A stretch of 64,000 bases of DNA from Acanthosepion lycidas (Eukaryota; Mollusca; Cephalopoda; Sepiida; Sepiidae): contig OZ010603.1 in assembly GCA_963932145.1 (NCBI GenBank), positions 79,689,622 to 79,753,621 on the forward strand. The letters run 5' to 3'. The notes under the pieces are model-generated. The model was not told the DNA's origin, did not search any database, and worked only from the letters and a program-made list of their open reading frames with translations. Below are positions 10,789 through 21,830 of this stretch, piece after piece. A program made the translations under genes and the position numbers. Each line of letters begins with the position of its first letter. Within the stretch, counting starts at the first letter, position 1.

Positions 10789-11341
10789 TAAAAATGCAGA
10801 AACAGCTGCAAACAATTTTAATCTGTTGGACAGTGTGTCTCCAATCAAACATTCTAACCCAACAAGATTTGAGGAGAGTGGCTGGAACCACCAAAATCTT
10901 AGAGAAGATTTTTTAGAATCAGGCAAGTGAGTAGGTTAAAGTGACAATTCCTTATTCTCTGGTAAAAACACCAGCAACATTTGAAGGCATTTATGAAGAA
11001 ATGCTGAAAGGTTCTTGGCTTGACCAAAGAAAAAAAAAATCGTCGTTTGGTCAGAATCTGGAAATCTTGTAAATTGTCTCTTGAAATCAGCAAATCAAAA
11101 ATGCCAGGAAATATGAGAAATCTCGATTAAATTTAATGTCAGTTAGGAACCTTTTATCAAAGAAGAGTTGATCTGTGGTGAACTGAATATGTACTGGGTT
11201 CACCTTAAGGAGATACCAAAGGAGGTTTTGTACTTTGTATCAGAACGTCAAAAAAAAAAAAAAAAAAAAAAGGTTCCCTGTGGGTTAACCTATAGGATAA
11301 CCTTAAAGCCACCAAGTGCAGAATTGGGCCTCAAAGTATGT

Positions 11342-11560
11342 CATCGGCCGATTCATTTTCTACGGCTTATTAACTCTTTTGCAAGTTATTTAAAGCCAAT
11401 TAACAATTCTGAGCCATTATCCATTACACTACCCACACATCAAATCTTACAGCACCTGGTATTCCAAGCGGTCACCCATCCAGCTACTGACCAAGCTAGA
11501 CATTGCTTAACTTAGGTGATTGTATGGGAAGCAATGTTTCAACAGGAAGTGGCCATAAAA
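11342..11560 (-). mobile_element. Composite 5S-headed SINE with internal deletion
   Basis: On the minus strand it has the 5S-like head (GGAATACCAGGTGCTGTAAG), the tRNA-like part (GGGTAGTGTAATGG) and the tail (GGCTTTAAATAACTTGC). The body between B box and tail is missing. A 12-bp target duplication CTCAAAGTATGT at 11330-11341 and 11561-11572 is perfect, so the short form itself was probably retroposed. Confidence 0.85.
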
Positions 11561-11604
11561 CTCAAAGTATGTTAAATGGGTGTACCAACATAAACAATGG
11601 GAGT

Positions 11605-11710
11605 TAGATTCTTTTTTGTTACCACAAGTTTTGTTATTAAATATTTCTCATTTTGATAATAGAAAAATCTGCTAAAAATGGTGAAACATTGTAAGAACCT
11701 GGACACTGAT
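11605..11710 (+). repeat. Fragment of the 7905-9065 element family
   Basis: It shares TTTTGTTATTA, GATAATAGAA, ATCTGCTA(G/A)(G/A)AATGGT and TTGTAAGAACCTGGACAC with 8110-8210. Confidence 0.6.
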
Positions 11711-11757
11711 GGAAGCACAAACAAAAAGGATCTAAATATATATATATATATATATAT

Positions 11758-12215
11758 TTTTTTAAGCATTTCACCCCAAGCAAGGTGGGAAGCCACTAGC
11801 ACACAAGGGGTTACAGAGCATTGGAGCGAGAGCAAAAAGGAGTGATAAAGGAAAGGACGAAGAGAAGGTTAGGGGATAGATCAGGGCATCTGGAGACGTC
11901 GATTGACATTACATCTGAATAGTTGGAGATGATAGCTATCAGGGAAACAAGAAATGGGAAGGGAGTTCCACATGAAAGAAGTGCGAAACATGGAGCTATT
12001 GGAGTAGAAGAGACGGCTATATTTAACAGTTTCGACAGTGAAAAGGTAAGAGCGAGATGCAAGCCTAGTTGAACACTTAAATTTATGAAGTCTTGGAACC
12101 AGCAAAAGCAGCTCATCGGAGCAGTTACCGTTCAAAGTATTTGTAAAGAAGACAGAAGGAGGCAACGGCATGTCTGTGAGAGAGCGAATGCAGATGAGAT
12201 GCCATATATGTATAT
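11758..12215 (-). mobile_element. LINE 3' end (reverse transcriptase C-terminal domain and 3' UTR)
   Basis: The minus strand encodes NGNCSDELLLLVPRLHKF, then RLFYSNSSMFRTSFMWNSLP and ISCFPDSYHLQLFRCNVNR, the conserved C-terminal tail of jockey/CR1/L2-like LINE proteins. It is followed by CTTGCTTGGGGTGAAATG and a T-run (plus strand), the family's 3' end. 5'-truncated, as is usual for LINEs. Confidence 0.75.
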
Positions 12216-14089
12216 ATTACATATATACACACAAGATAACTGGATGAGAGGAGGTTATATAAACACCTGACCCATGAGGGGGCAGAAGAGAAGTGTCCCC
12301 TATATCTTCGTGAGAAAATTCAAACGTTTGTTTGAAGTCCCCATAAATACCACATACCCTCATAGTTGACAATAGTTTCATGGAATCCGTAATATAAACA
12401 AATGCAAGGGGCATAACTCTTCTAGGAAGAGTTATACCCCTTGTGACATGAAATTTGAATGCACTCCTCCTCCACAGAGAAAAAGGAGTCAAAGGGGCAT
12501 GTGGAGAGCGTAGGGAGATATTTCAAGGAATTAGCAGAACAATGGCGTAAATAATGAAGCTCCTGTTGCATCTCCAGATGAACTCTTAAGACATTGCACT
12601 GGCGATGAGGAGGGGATTAATTTTTAACAGAACCAGGAATTTTATTTTTTCATTTACAACAGTGACGTCTCATCACAACCCCCTCCCCACACACGCAACG
12701 TCTCCAAAATTATTTTACCATGCACACTATCAATGATGACTGGTAACAAAAAGCCTAACTACTGACTTTCAGAGGTGATGACCTAAACAGCACTGTGGAA
12801 TCTTTACTGAATAAACAACTTCAGTCAAGACCAGAAGAAACACGTTTTAGCAAACTTGTTAAGGTGGTTGAGTACTGAATCCCCAGTAAAACATGGAATA
12901 CCAAAAATTAATTTTGTAAGCGAAGACAAATTACTGACAACTTCTATAAGATAAGGCAGCTAAAATGAAGGGGCCAAAATTAAATCACAATTTATTATTG
13001 GGTGCATGCCATTAGAAAGGAACCCAGCAATCTCTAAAATATCTCTCTAGGACCTGCTGCAACAAGCTTGGACTGCACAGCTGCCTCCCAAGACCAGCAC
13101 ATGGCTGGCACACAGTATCCTGCTAATGTTCAAAATACTTACAGGGAGCAACAGCAGGTAAATGGACAGTCATACTGCAGACTACTACACCAAAAAGGCC
13201 ATATCTGTGGAAGACAATGGCCAGAGATGTCCAGCATACAATTGTCGCTGCAACAATTGTTTAAAAAAGAGGAACCTTTTTTTCCCTTATGCTGCCCTGA
13301 GTCAACACATCAGATGGAAATGACACCTCAATGAACTCCGGCACAACCACCTCTACCCTCATCAACAAAATACAACTGAAAAACAAACAGAAAATTATGC
13401 CACCTCAAAGACAACCACATGGTGAGGAACTCTAATAATAAAATTATGATTTTTAACATTTTCATTGCAGCCTGGCTGTGCTGGCCCATGTTAGGAAAAA
13501 TAGAAAATTACCATTTATTGGAAATAAATAACTATAAAGTCAGTGATGGCAATTTCTCATGGGCACTACCATTTTGATTGTGATCAGATCCTCTGAAGTA
13601 CTGAGTAAGCTAAGTCACACCACCCAACCACCAACATAATAAAAATGTTACAAAATAGGTTACATCATAAGCCATTATGCGTCTATACTGGTTTGTAAAT
13701 AGCTCTAAGCACTAGTTAGTTTATAACACAAATGCTAGGGACCAACATTTCATGGTGTCTTGAAAATGGGTGTCTATGTATGCCTACATACAGTGTTATT
13801 GCATTGTTGCTGGACCACATGGCCTGTTAGAAGAAAAATTATCTATTTGCTTAGCATTTAGACACTGATGGTGATCTTATGGGCATTCCATTTTAATTTC
13901 AGTTGGATATTCTGCAGTACAGACTAATAAAAAATTCAACCAAACAATTTAAAAGACATTAAAACTGTTAGTAAGGTACTGCCCACCCGACAAAAAAAAA
14001 AGAGAGAAACAAAAAACTGAAGCATATTTTGGATTGTAATTTTTGGGGGAGCAAGTGAATATTGTATTCATTTTTTTTGAGAATAACAA
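12216..14089. other. Unassigned region with a short hairpin and repeat-like text
   Basis: 12408-12440 is a hairpin with 15-bp arms (one mismatch) and a 3-base loop. 13050-13430 has higher GC and broken frames, such as YTKKAISVEDNGQRCPAYNCRCNNC with Cys pairs, which might be an old transposon gene, but I cannot name it. 13440-14089 shows nothing identifiable. Confidence 0.35.
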
Positions 14090-14250
14090 TTTTTCTAGAT
14101 ACAAATCCTACTATCTAATCCATAACTGAAAGGAGGTGGATTCATGCCTTTATCAAGGACATTTGTGGGTATGTGAATTTAACAAACATGACAGGAATTA
14201 AAATTTGGCTTTCGGATTTCTTATTCCAAGCTGCAATCTGTTACACCATG
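14090..14250 (-). mobile_element. SINE fragment
   Basis: The minus strand has GTGTAACAGATTGCAGCTTGG, a degraded B box, GGTATGTGAATTTAACAAAC and GATAAAGGCATGAATCC in SINE order. The 5S head and tail are absent. Confidence 0.55.
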
Positions 14251-14508
14251 CACACATTCTTATTCTGGTTTGTCAATAGCACTAAACTCTAGTTATTTTT
14301 TAGCACAAATGCTGATAATTCATGATGTCTTTAAAACACACACATATGTGTGTGTGTGTATCTACAGAAGGTTTGATTTGTTTTGGTTTACAGCACATCA
14401 ACACCTCAGTGGATTATTTAATGCTGACAAGATTTTTATTGCTGGTATTAATTTTTCCAAAAATGTATTGCTGGTAATACTTTTTTTTTTTTTTTTCCTT
14501 AACAAAAA

Positions 14509-14552
<44 letters not shown>

Positions 14553-14670
14553 CTGGTGATAATTTTTCTTTCAAAAATTCATTGCCAGTAATAATTTTTT
14601 ACAAAAAAGTATTGCTGGTATTAAAACCTATTTTTACATTTTTATAATATTTTGTCCCCAGTTTAGGGTA

Positions 14671-15085
14671 GGGTAACTATTTGCCCATAGCTGGGACCCT
14701 AATAGGCGCTACCACCCTGACTCAGAGTGGACCTGGGAACTCCAGCAATTAAGAGGTGGTCCCACACTCCTCAAAACTTCTTGATCAGAGGCCTTGCTGT
14801 TGGATGTAGTTTATCATCTTACACAGGATGTGGATGTAATTTATCGTTGTACCCAGGATGCGGATGTAGTTTATTGTCATACCCAGGACGTGGATGGGTT
14901 TGTGGGTTAACTATTTGTCCATAGCTGGGACCCTAACAGGTGATACCACTTCAGGTCAGGGTGGACCTGAGAGCACCAGCAATTAAGAGGTGGTTCCATG
15001 CTCCTCAAAAGCTCCTGATTAGAGACTTGCTGTCGGATGTAGTTTATCGTCTTACCCAGGATGCAAATCATAATACCCAAGACAG
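14671..15085 (+). repeat. Nested tandem repeat: 233-bp units, one holding three 30-bp units
   Basis: GGGTAACTATTTGCCCATAGC at 14671 recurs at 14904 (233 bases on), together with the next 140 bases. Inside the first unit GGATGTAGTTTATC starts at 14802, 14832 and 14862, exactly 30 apart, and ends ACCCAGGA(T/C)G. The second unit has only one such 30-bp copy, at 15035. This suggests amplification of the 30-mer after or during the larger duplication. Confidence 0.85.
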
Positions 15086-15259
15086 GTCTACAGCAGGCAA
15101 AGTAAGTTTCGTAAATATGTACAAGTATGACCACAGCAGTGTTAAGAATGGAATCTCATAATATTTTGTCATTTACCAAATAATCACAGAGATGCTTACT
15201 TTTATAATTACTTGATTTTCTTTCAACAGACCTGAGAAATCTGGATGCTTTTTTTGTCT

Positions 15260-15696
15260 GTCTTTTAATGCAAACTGTCATGTCTATGTTCTGTTCCAGT
15301 TCAGAGTGTGGTCAGTCACTGCTCTCCACAGTTTCCACGCCTTTGTAGTTCTAAAAACCGTTAGCTGCCATACTATCCAACCCAGCCCCTGCTCTACCAT
15401 CCATTCATACAAATTTGTTAGGTAAGCTACCCCCTGACAAGTTTGTCTTTCAAACAAAGTGTGAGTGTTAAATTCTCCAAACCCACTTTCCTTATAATGT
15501 GTCTCAGAAATGTTGTCTCTTTAATTACAAATGTCCTTTTTGCTCCCATCTTCTTTAAAACTTCCTCGTTGCTCGCATGTTCCGTCCATGGTATTCTCAG
15601 CATCCTTTTGTAGAAGCATATCTGTTGCTTCAAAACTAATCTTCGTTTGTGATGAAATTGTTCAGCATTCATTGCTATATAGATACTACAGAGCAT
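15260..15696 (-). mobile_element. LINE endonuclease-reverse transcriptase, C-terminal fragment
   Basis: The minus-strand frame (15696 to 15427) reads FYKRMLRIPWTEHASNEEVL, then KKMGAKR and TTFLRHIIRKVGLENLTL, a tail typical of animal endonuclease-reverse transcriptase LINEs (RRMLRISWTE...NEEVL...GH..R...LE). Further text with YEWMVEQ and a tryptophan-rich end continues to about 15260 in a shifted frame. 5' truncated and decayed. Confidence 0.65.
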
Positions 15697-15769
15697 TTCG
15701 GCACTGTTTTCTTTGTTTCTAACGAAATTTTTCTATCTTAAAAAAAAAAAAAAAAAAAAAATACAATTT

Positions 15770-18054
15770 ACTAACAATTTTGATAAAAATCAACTCCTAC
15801 GAAAGTTTTTTTTTCCCCCTCTCCCTTTCAGTTGTCGATTTTCGGCCGAAATTGCTTGTTCATACCTAGAAAAGAGAGCACAAATTTAAAAAGAAAAGAA
15901 TTATCAAGAAAAGGTTTGCACGATTTCAGAATTTGAGCGTGAGAAAGTACCAAAAAGTTTAATAGGAGTTGCCTCCCTTGATATTTGCAATTTTGTTTTT
16001 GTTAGGTCATATATTTTTTACAAACACTTTGAATTAAAAACTAATTAAAAAAAATCCACTTCATATTGTTATTTATAAATTTACGCAAAATGCAAATAAC
16101 AAACATGTCTAAGTTTAAGAAAATGTCTAAATCAAGTTTAAGTATTAAAAATGTTTAGTTTATTTGGACGTATTGAGTGCCTTCTTTATGTGCCATTGAT
16201 CGGTAAAGAAAGACTAAAGAGTGAAAGATCAATTATTGATTATATATACGGGTGGAGTCACTAAAGATTTCTCGGCCCGACCCTCTTTTCAAAATCTCAC
16301 CGAATGATCAAACATTTCTTTTTATCCCTTATTGATCAGGCTAACGAGCATCTGCTCGTCTGTTTAAAAACTTTCTTTATGATACATACAACAAAAAAAA
16401 ACGAACACACGTACGGTACACCAGACTAGTTTGTTTTTCCTTACTCACTGCAGATTTTCTTTTATAAATTGATAACATAACATATTGCAAAACAACACAA
16501 AGCTTACATTTTCTTGCTTACGAATTTATAGAATGGTAATTAAAATTTCAGGTGACTGTTAAAAACTGGGTCTCCTATCAAGATTTGTTTCTCGAGCATT
16601 TTTTTTTTCCGGCAAAAATATGTATTTAAAAATTAAAATACATTTAAAATTTATATAGGAGTGGATTTTCTTTGTAAAAACGAATTTTACTCGACCCTTT
16701 TCGATTTTATTAGCCAAACTCCTGGTAGAATAAAAAAATGAAGAAGTTGCAGAGGAAAATAAACAAATATTTTGAAACGAAAAGAAAACTAAAGAAAAAT
16801 GTTGCCTGGTTCTCTCGGAGTAGTTCGGTATGTTCACTAAATTTATATTCAATAAATTAGTAATAGTTTTTAAAAAATCCATACATAAAGGAAAAGATAT
16901 CATAACAAGAAAATTATTATTTATATAAAAATAAATTTAAAAAAATCAAAACAAAACATTCAATGACGAAGGTAGCCATTTTTAAAAGACAGTATCTTGC
17001 AAATAAAAATTTAAAAATTCAATCATTGGTGAGCACATGTTTTGTTTTTCAAAAACAATTTAAATTTTTTAATAAATAACCAGAAAGGCAATAAAATAAA
17101 CATTTTACCTTTTTAGGCCAAATGAGGGGGAGAGTCAAGCTTTTTTTTTTTTCCGTCGGTAGTGTTTTTAGTTTGTTACTCTGACCTATTCGCCCCCTTC
17201 TCCCTTTGTTCTTTAACGCAAGCAAAACTATATTGTAAACAAGATGTTGACAAAGTGTATAAAAAGCTTATAACCAAAAAAAAAAAAAAAAAATGAATGA
17301 CATTAATTCGCACTAATTTCTTCGCTATTTGTTTCGGCTCTTTTGTTGGACCTCGTCGTTTAATAATTTTGTCATACGCATGCGCATCCTCTTATGCACA
17401 TCACTTCCGGTGAAAGCAATTTTGACCATGGTTGAAAAGCAGTTTGTTTTTATGAGTAGCACAAGCAGTGAATAATTCAAATCGATAATGCTGATGTGAT
17501 TGCAGATAAAAATGATTTTATTTCCCAAGCAGCATTCACTTCTATATTGACATAAGCTGTATTGTAAAGGAATATTAAATGTAGTTTGGTTTTTTATTGA
17601 TTTGTGTGTGCAACTGGTAGCAAATTTAAATGGCACAGAAGTAGATTATGAAATCATTTTGTTTTTTAAAATTTGAACATTCTCAATTGACATTCAACTG
17701 TTAGAACATAAGCGCCCTGTTAAAGGTCAGGCTTAACTAGAAGAAAACTTTTATTAAAAATACAAACTATAATTAAACTGTGAAGTCTACTCCAATGTCT
17801 GAAAAATTTTCTTTCTCAACCAAATCATTGTCTCTCCAGAATAGATGTATTGAGAGTTGTGCCAAAAATTAAAGTGGCTTTTTCATTTGGGTAACCCACT
17901 CCACCCATCTGTCTACTGAAGTATTTTTAAATAAAATTTCAGTTCTAAAATTAGACAACTGTAATTGTTTGTAGTGTTTGTGCAGAACAAACACTGCAAA
18001 CTACACTTTAAAAGGTTTATAAATTAAGGTTTAGCAAAATTAAGAAATTGATGA
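15770..18054. other. Low-repeat region, no gene assigned
   Basis: This stretch has fewer microsatellites and slightly more CpG than its surroundings (for example TTTTCGGCCGAAA near 15839 and CTCGGCCCGACC near 16272). Poly-A is at 17275-17293. No open frame resembles a known protein. It may hold an upstream promoter or non-coding exon of a neighbouring gene. Confidence 0.35.
17370..17415. promoter_or_regulatory. Promoter-like site: NRF1-type motif plus ETS-type motif
   Basis: TACGCATGCGCAT (17375-17387) matches the NRF1 palindrome, and ACTTCCGGTG (17403-17412) matches an ETS/GABP site, 16 bases apart. This pairing is typical of TATA-less, often bidirectional, housekeeping promoters in animals. 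No gene can be attached: the nearest ATG in good context (ACCATGG, 17426) opens only a 15-codon frame. Confidence 0.4.
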
Positions 18055-18495
18055 ACAAAAATGAGATATTCAAATTATGGCGGCACATATCCTATAGATT
18101 AATCAGACAAAATTTTCATGGCAATTGTTCTGATGAGCTTTCCTCTTTGGTACCTCAACACTTACCCGAATTTAAGTGTACTACTAGATTGCCAGTTAAA
18201 TTTTGTCATTTTACTGTTGAAATTGCAAGATATAACTAAGTTCTATTCTGATAGTCTCTTCTCTCATACTTTTTGAATGTGGAATTCTCTTCAGGCTTTC
18301 TTCTATCCTGCCAATTACAATCTTCAAATATTTAAATGCAACATCAATCACAATGTTGTTTTTTCTTAGCCCTGTTCGTTTATTGTCTTTTTTCTTCAAT
18401 AATGTTTCTTAGTTTCTTTCATTATTAGTATTTTCTTGTGCCATAGTTTCTTTATTGTCTTGCTTAGGGTGAAATGATTAAAAAAAATCTTATTT
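18055..18495 (+). mobile_element. LINE 3' end
   Basis: The + strand carries NCSDELSSLVPQHLPEFKC, then broken text for the WNSL motif and NLQIFKCNIN, and a 3' end CTTGCTTAGGGTGAAATGATT followed by an A-run. It is the same family as 11758-12215. Confidence 0.7.
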
Positions 18496-19624
18496 TATAG
18501 TTTTGACATTAACTTCTAAAAACTAAAGGGGAAACCAAAATTGTTTATAGTTTTGAGAGACTGACTTCTAAAAACTAAAGAGTAAAATGAAATTGTTTGT
18601 AACAAACTTACAAACCTATCACTAACAAATTTGTGTATACATTCTTGAACTTGTGGGCACTGTTCCTCGTTAGACTAAAACTAATGGCAAACAATATTTG
18701 CAAATGTCACTGATGGGTGTAAGGAAACAGAATGAATTTTAGTAAGGCAATATTTTATATTTTTGTTTTTATATAACTGAGAAAAAGAAATAAAATACAC
18801 AAGTATGCTTGTAAACAAAAAAATATTAAAAGTTAGGAATTGTGGATGATACATGTACAGTTGTGTGTGTGTGTATGTGTGTGAAAATTTTCCGTTACTA
18901 AGGGGAATGATATTCCCATGCTTGGGAGAAGGTTCCGGTTGGTGCCATCACTGCAGCATACTGCGAGGGAACAAGAGAAAGAGGGAGAAGACAGGAAGTG
19001 TGCCAGTTTTATAGTTTTTTGACAGCACCACCTGATGAGGTTTTGTTGAAACTAAGTGTTGGGTAATCCCACAAACTCAATATTGTATTCCCAGTCAAGA
19101 TATAGAAGTAAATTAACATGATACATTTTTTCAGCTTAGAGTGGTTGCAAATATATTTATTGATGTTATAATATTGGAAATATGATACGAGGCCTAATGT
19201 AGGGACAGAGAAGGCTGGTCATCATCTGTCCTATCATTTAAATTAGCTTGACATGATCATCAGCCAAATTTGACAATATTTCTTTCACTAAAAAACATCA
19301 TTCTTTTACTCAGCTTTCTCATGACAATCTCCATAATACTACAAATTCTTTATGAAATCTCTATATAATGCAATTGTTTGAGGTGGGGGGAATTATAATG
19401 AAAAGTTCAAAAATTTTTTAACCCCAATGTGTATATACAAAGTTCAAAAATATATTTAAAAAACCCAGACAAAATTGTGTTTCAAATCCAAATTGAGGTG
19501 GTGGTGGTGGCAAGGTGGACGGGGAGGCTTCTCACTCCTGTTGAAGGAATCCCTCACTGATTGATGATGTCTTCAGGAGTGTAGCTGTACTCACCCACAC
19601 TTGGCCAGTTGTGGGTTGGTGAGG
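18496..19624. other. No gene recognised
   Basis: AT-rich spacer with a short (GT)n near 18860. A short duplication (TTATAGTTTTGA, then ACTTCTAAAAACTAAAG) occurs at about 18498 and 18545. Nothing else identifiable. Confidence 0.4.
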
Positions 19625-19885
19625 CTACTTAACCTATAGTTGGAGTGGTTGGTTTTGAATTCAGAGTTGTCCTTCTCCTAGATGAGTTGCCACCCAAGGC
19701 TACAGGACCCAGTCTGTCTTGCTATTTATCCATAGCTTGGGGGGTGGGTGGAGAAAAGAGGCATTCATACCTTTTCCAAGGTTATTTTCATGCTAGTGAA
19801 TGTAATGAACCTGACTGAAATTCAAACTTGGCTCTCCAATTCCTCAATCAGTACTGCTATCTGTTATTCCACTGTACCTCCATAA
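19625..19885 (-). mobile_element. tRNA-related SINE
   Basis: The minus strand has GGTACAGTGGAATAACAGATAG, GAGAGCCAAGTTTGAATTTC (B-box-like), GGAAAAGGTATGAATGCC and CTGTAGCCTTGGGTGGCAAC. The 3' part GAGAAGGACAACTCTGAATTC is shared with the copy at 32010-32215. Confidence 0.7.
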
Positions 19886-20627
19886 AATCGTGTTAGTAAT
19901 AATAAAAATTACTAGACAACTTTTCTCGCCAGAATCTATCCTGCATCTTTATAGGACTACCATTTACTTGTGCATTGAATATTGATACCACATCTAGTCT
20001 GGTGCTCCTGCTACATATCTTGAGATTCTTGACAAAATCCAAAGAAGAATCTACCACATTATTGGTTCTGACATGGTATCTTGACTTCAATTATATTCCT
20101 ACCACCATAATGTATTGCCCTATAGTATATAGAGATGAAGGTTGGTCTTATACATAAGTAAAGGCCAAATTTACTGTCTATAGTATCATTTTATTATTGA
20201 CTCCATTTGGTTACAGTGGTTAAAGTGGGTGACTATTGTTTTGTCCTTTTTCGTGATTTTGAGACTTCATGAAGGGTCGTTGTGTTTTTGTTTGACAGAA
20301 ATTAATTTGTTGGATGCATCTTTTCTTCTTCTTTTTCTTCAGGAGTTGTATGTCCGGTCAAACAACATCCGATGAATCTCCAACCCTTGTGTCTTGAACT
20401 GCTACATCAAACCAATTTCCCACTTCTTCTTTTTCTGCTTTTGCATGTGGTTTTTTCCTTCTTTTTATTGGGGCTGACACATTCGTGTTTTCTGTTTGAT
20501 TTTTGGCAGGACATGTTGTCATTGGTTGATTTTGTTTATGATGTTCACTGATCCACATAAGCTATGCCCAGGTTCTGTCAGTTACCACAGATAGGAACAA
20601 TAGAAGAAAGGAAAGGAAGTAATGTGT

Positions 20628-20628
<1 letters not shown>

Positions 20629-20691
<63 letters not shown>
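20629..20691. repeat. (GA)n microsatellite
   Basis: About 30 AG units with one AAAG interruption. Confidence 0.95.
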
Positions 20692-20693
<2 letters not shown>

Positions 20694-20789
20694 TTTCTTT
20701 GTCACTCTCTTAGTAAAAAGGAAAGTGTATATTTTCATATGGTATTACTACTACCTAATCTTACTACAGCCTTGTACCTTTTCTATAGA

Positions 20790-20885
20790 TATTTTCTTGA
20801 CAATTGTTTGGATGAGTTTTCCCCCTTTGATACCTCAACTTCATGAATTTAAGATTGGCAGCTAGGTCTCGTAATTTTACTGGAA
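20790..20885 (+). mobile_element. Short LINE 3' fragment
   Basis: GACAATTGTTTGGATGAGTTT, TTTGATACCTCAACTTCATG and TCGTAATTTTACTG match 18115-18215. Confidence 0.55.
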
Positions 20886-20936
20886 GTGGTGACTATTAAG
20901 TGAAAGAGAAAGGTGTTCTCAGAAGAGAGTTTGTAG

Positions 20937-21070
20937 TGATTTTCTAAGCGTAGCTTAGATGTGGCACAAGGCCGAAAGTATAGGGCACCCAGTGAGGATC
21001 GAACTCACTATTCAGTCATAAATGTTCTAACAAGATAAGCTTGCTAACCATTACACCACCTTGAGGTGCC
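20937..21070 (-). mobile_element. tRNA-derived SINE with target-site duplication
   Basis: On the minus strand the first 87 bases (21070 to 20984) look like a tRNA: GGCACCT at the 5' side pairs with GGGTGCC at the 3' side, TGGTGTAATGGTTAGCA fits an A box and GAGTTCGATCCTC a B box. A 47-base tail follows. The flanks TCAGAAGAGAGTTTGTAG (20919-20936) and TCAGACGAGAGTTTGTAA (21071-21088) match at 16 of 18 positions. It differs from the ceph-type SINEs in having no shared body. Confidence 0.75.
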
Positions 21071-21218
21071 TCAGACGAGAGTTTGTAAAGAAATAAAATT
21101 CTGGAAAACAAATGTCCATGTATGTATAGATGTGAGTGTGTGTGTGTAATATATGTAAGTCTGAAGATTTATATATATATTTCTTATGTAGCATGTTGGA
21201 ATCATATTTTTAAATAAA

Positions 21219-21274
<56 letters not shown>

Positions 21275-21277
<3 letters not shown>

Positions 21278-21523
21278 ACATTTTTATGTTTATACATTCT
21301 TTTTTATAGATACAAATATTTAAGTAAATGCTCTGTTTATAATAAACAGTATTAAAAACATTTACTGGCCTGGATGTCCGAGAAATTGTCATAGAAAATA
21401 TGTGTCCTCCGACAGGAATCGAACCTGTATCTTATATGGAACCGTCATATAGCCTAATGTGCTTTTACTGATTTTGCCATTTGTATCTATAAAAAAGAAT
21501 GTCTGAACATAAAAATGTCTTAA
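21275..21523. mobile_element. Inverted-repeat element carrying a tRNA-like core
   Basis: Arms 21275-21318 and 21480-21523 are inverted copies (about 90% alike; CATTCTTTTTTATAGATAC and its complement). Between them, on the minus strand, lies a perfect B box GGTTCGATTCC (plus 21415-21425) followed by TGTCGGAGGAC, like the 3' half of a tRNA. The matching 5' acceptor strand is not present, so it is not a functional tRNA. (TA)n tracts flank both sides (21220-21274 and 21553-21592). Confidence 0.65.
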
Positions 21524-21549
21524 AATAATTGTCGGACTTTGTCCATTTC

Positions 21550-21595
<46 letters not shown>

Positions 21596-21732
21596 ATGTG
21601 TGTGAGTGTATGCATATTCATGGATAGAAGTAATTCACTGAGGAAGTCCATTTTCTGTGGTTAATGAAGTTAGGCAGTTTATTGGAATTTAATTTGAGAA
21701 TAATATTTTCCAATCCTCACTCCAACCTCTCT

Positions 21733-21830
21733 TTTTACTTTCAAAACCGGCTCCCAAAGCCTTGATTCTTATCAGAGATAAGAATATATTTTCTGACTAA
21801 CGAGAGAGCCGGAAAATATAAAAAGGAATT
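21733..21830 (+). repeat. Direct repeat, copy 1
   Basis: ACTTTCAAAACCGG, CCCAAAG, CTTGATTCTTATCAGAGATA and TTTTCTGAC(C/T)AA recur at 22712-22808, 979 bases downstream. Confidence 0.75.

Noticed and set aside
12408-12440. Rho-independent terminator-like hairpin
   Set aside because: No U-run follows and the DNA is eukaryotic. It is kept only as a small palindrome in the region note.
13068-13334. 88-residue frame with Gln/Cys-rich text
   Set aside because: Better protein-like text appears in another frame and is itself interrupted. No family recognised, so it is left as an unassigned region.
17325-17636. 103-residue minus-strand frame over the promoter-like site
   Set aside because: No known domain is seen, and it covers NRF1/ETS-type sites, so it is more likely a chance frame in regulatory DNA.
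20984-21070. Functional tRNA gene
   Set aside because: It is flanked by target-site duplications and followed by a retroposon tail, and I cannot place a convincing anticodon arm.
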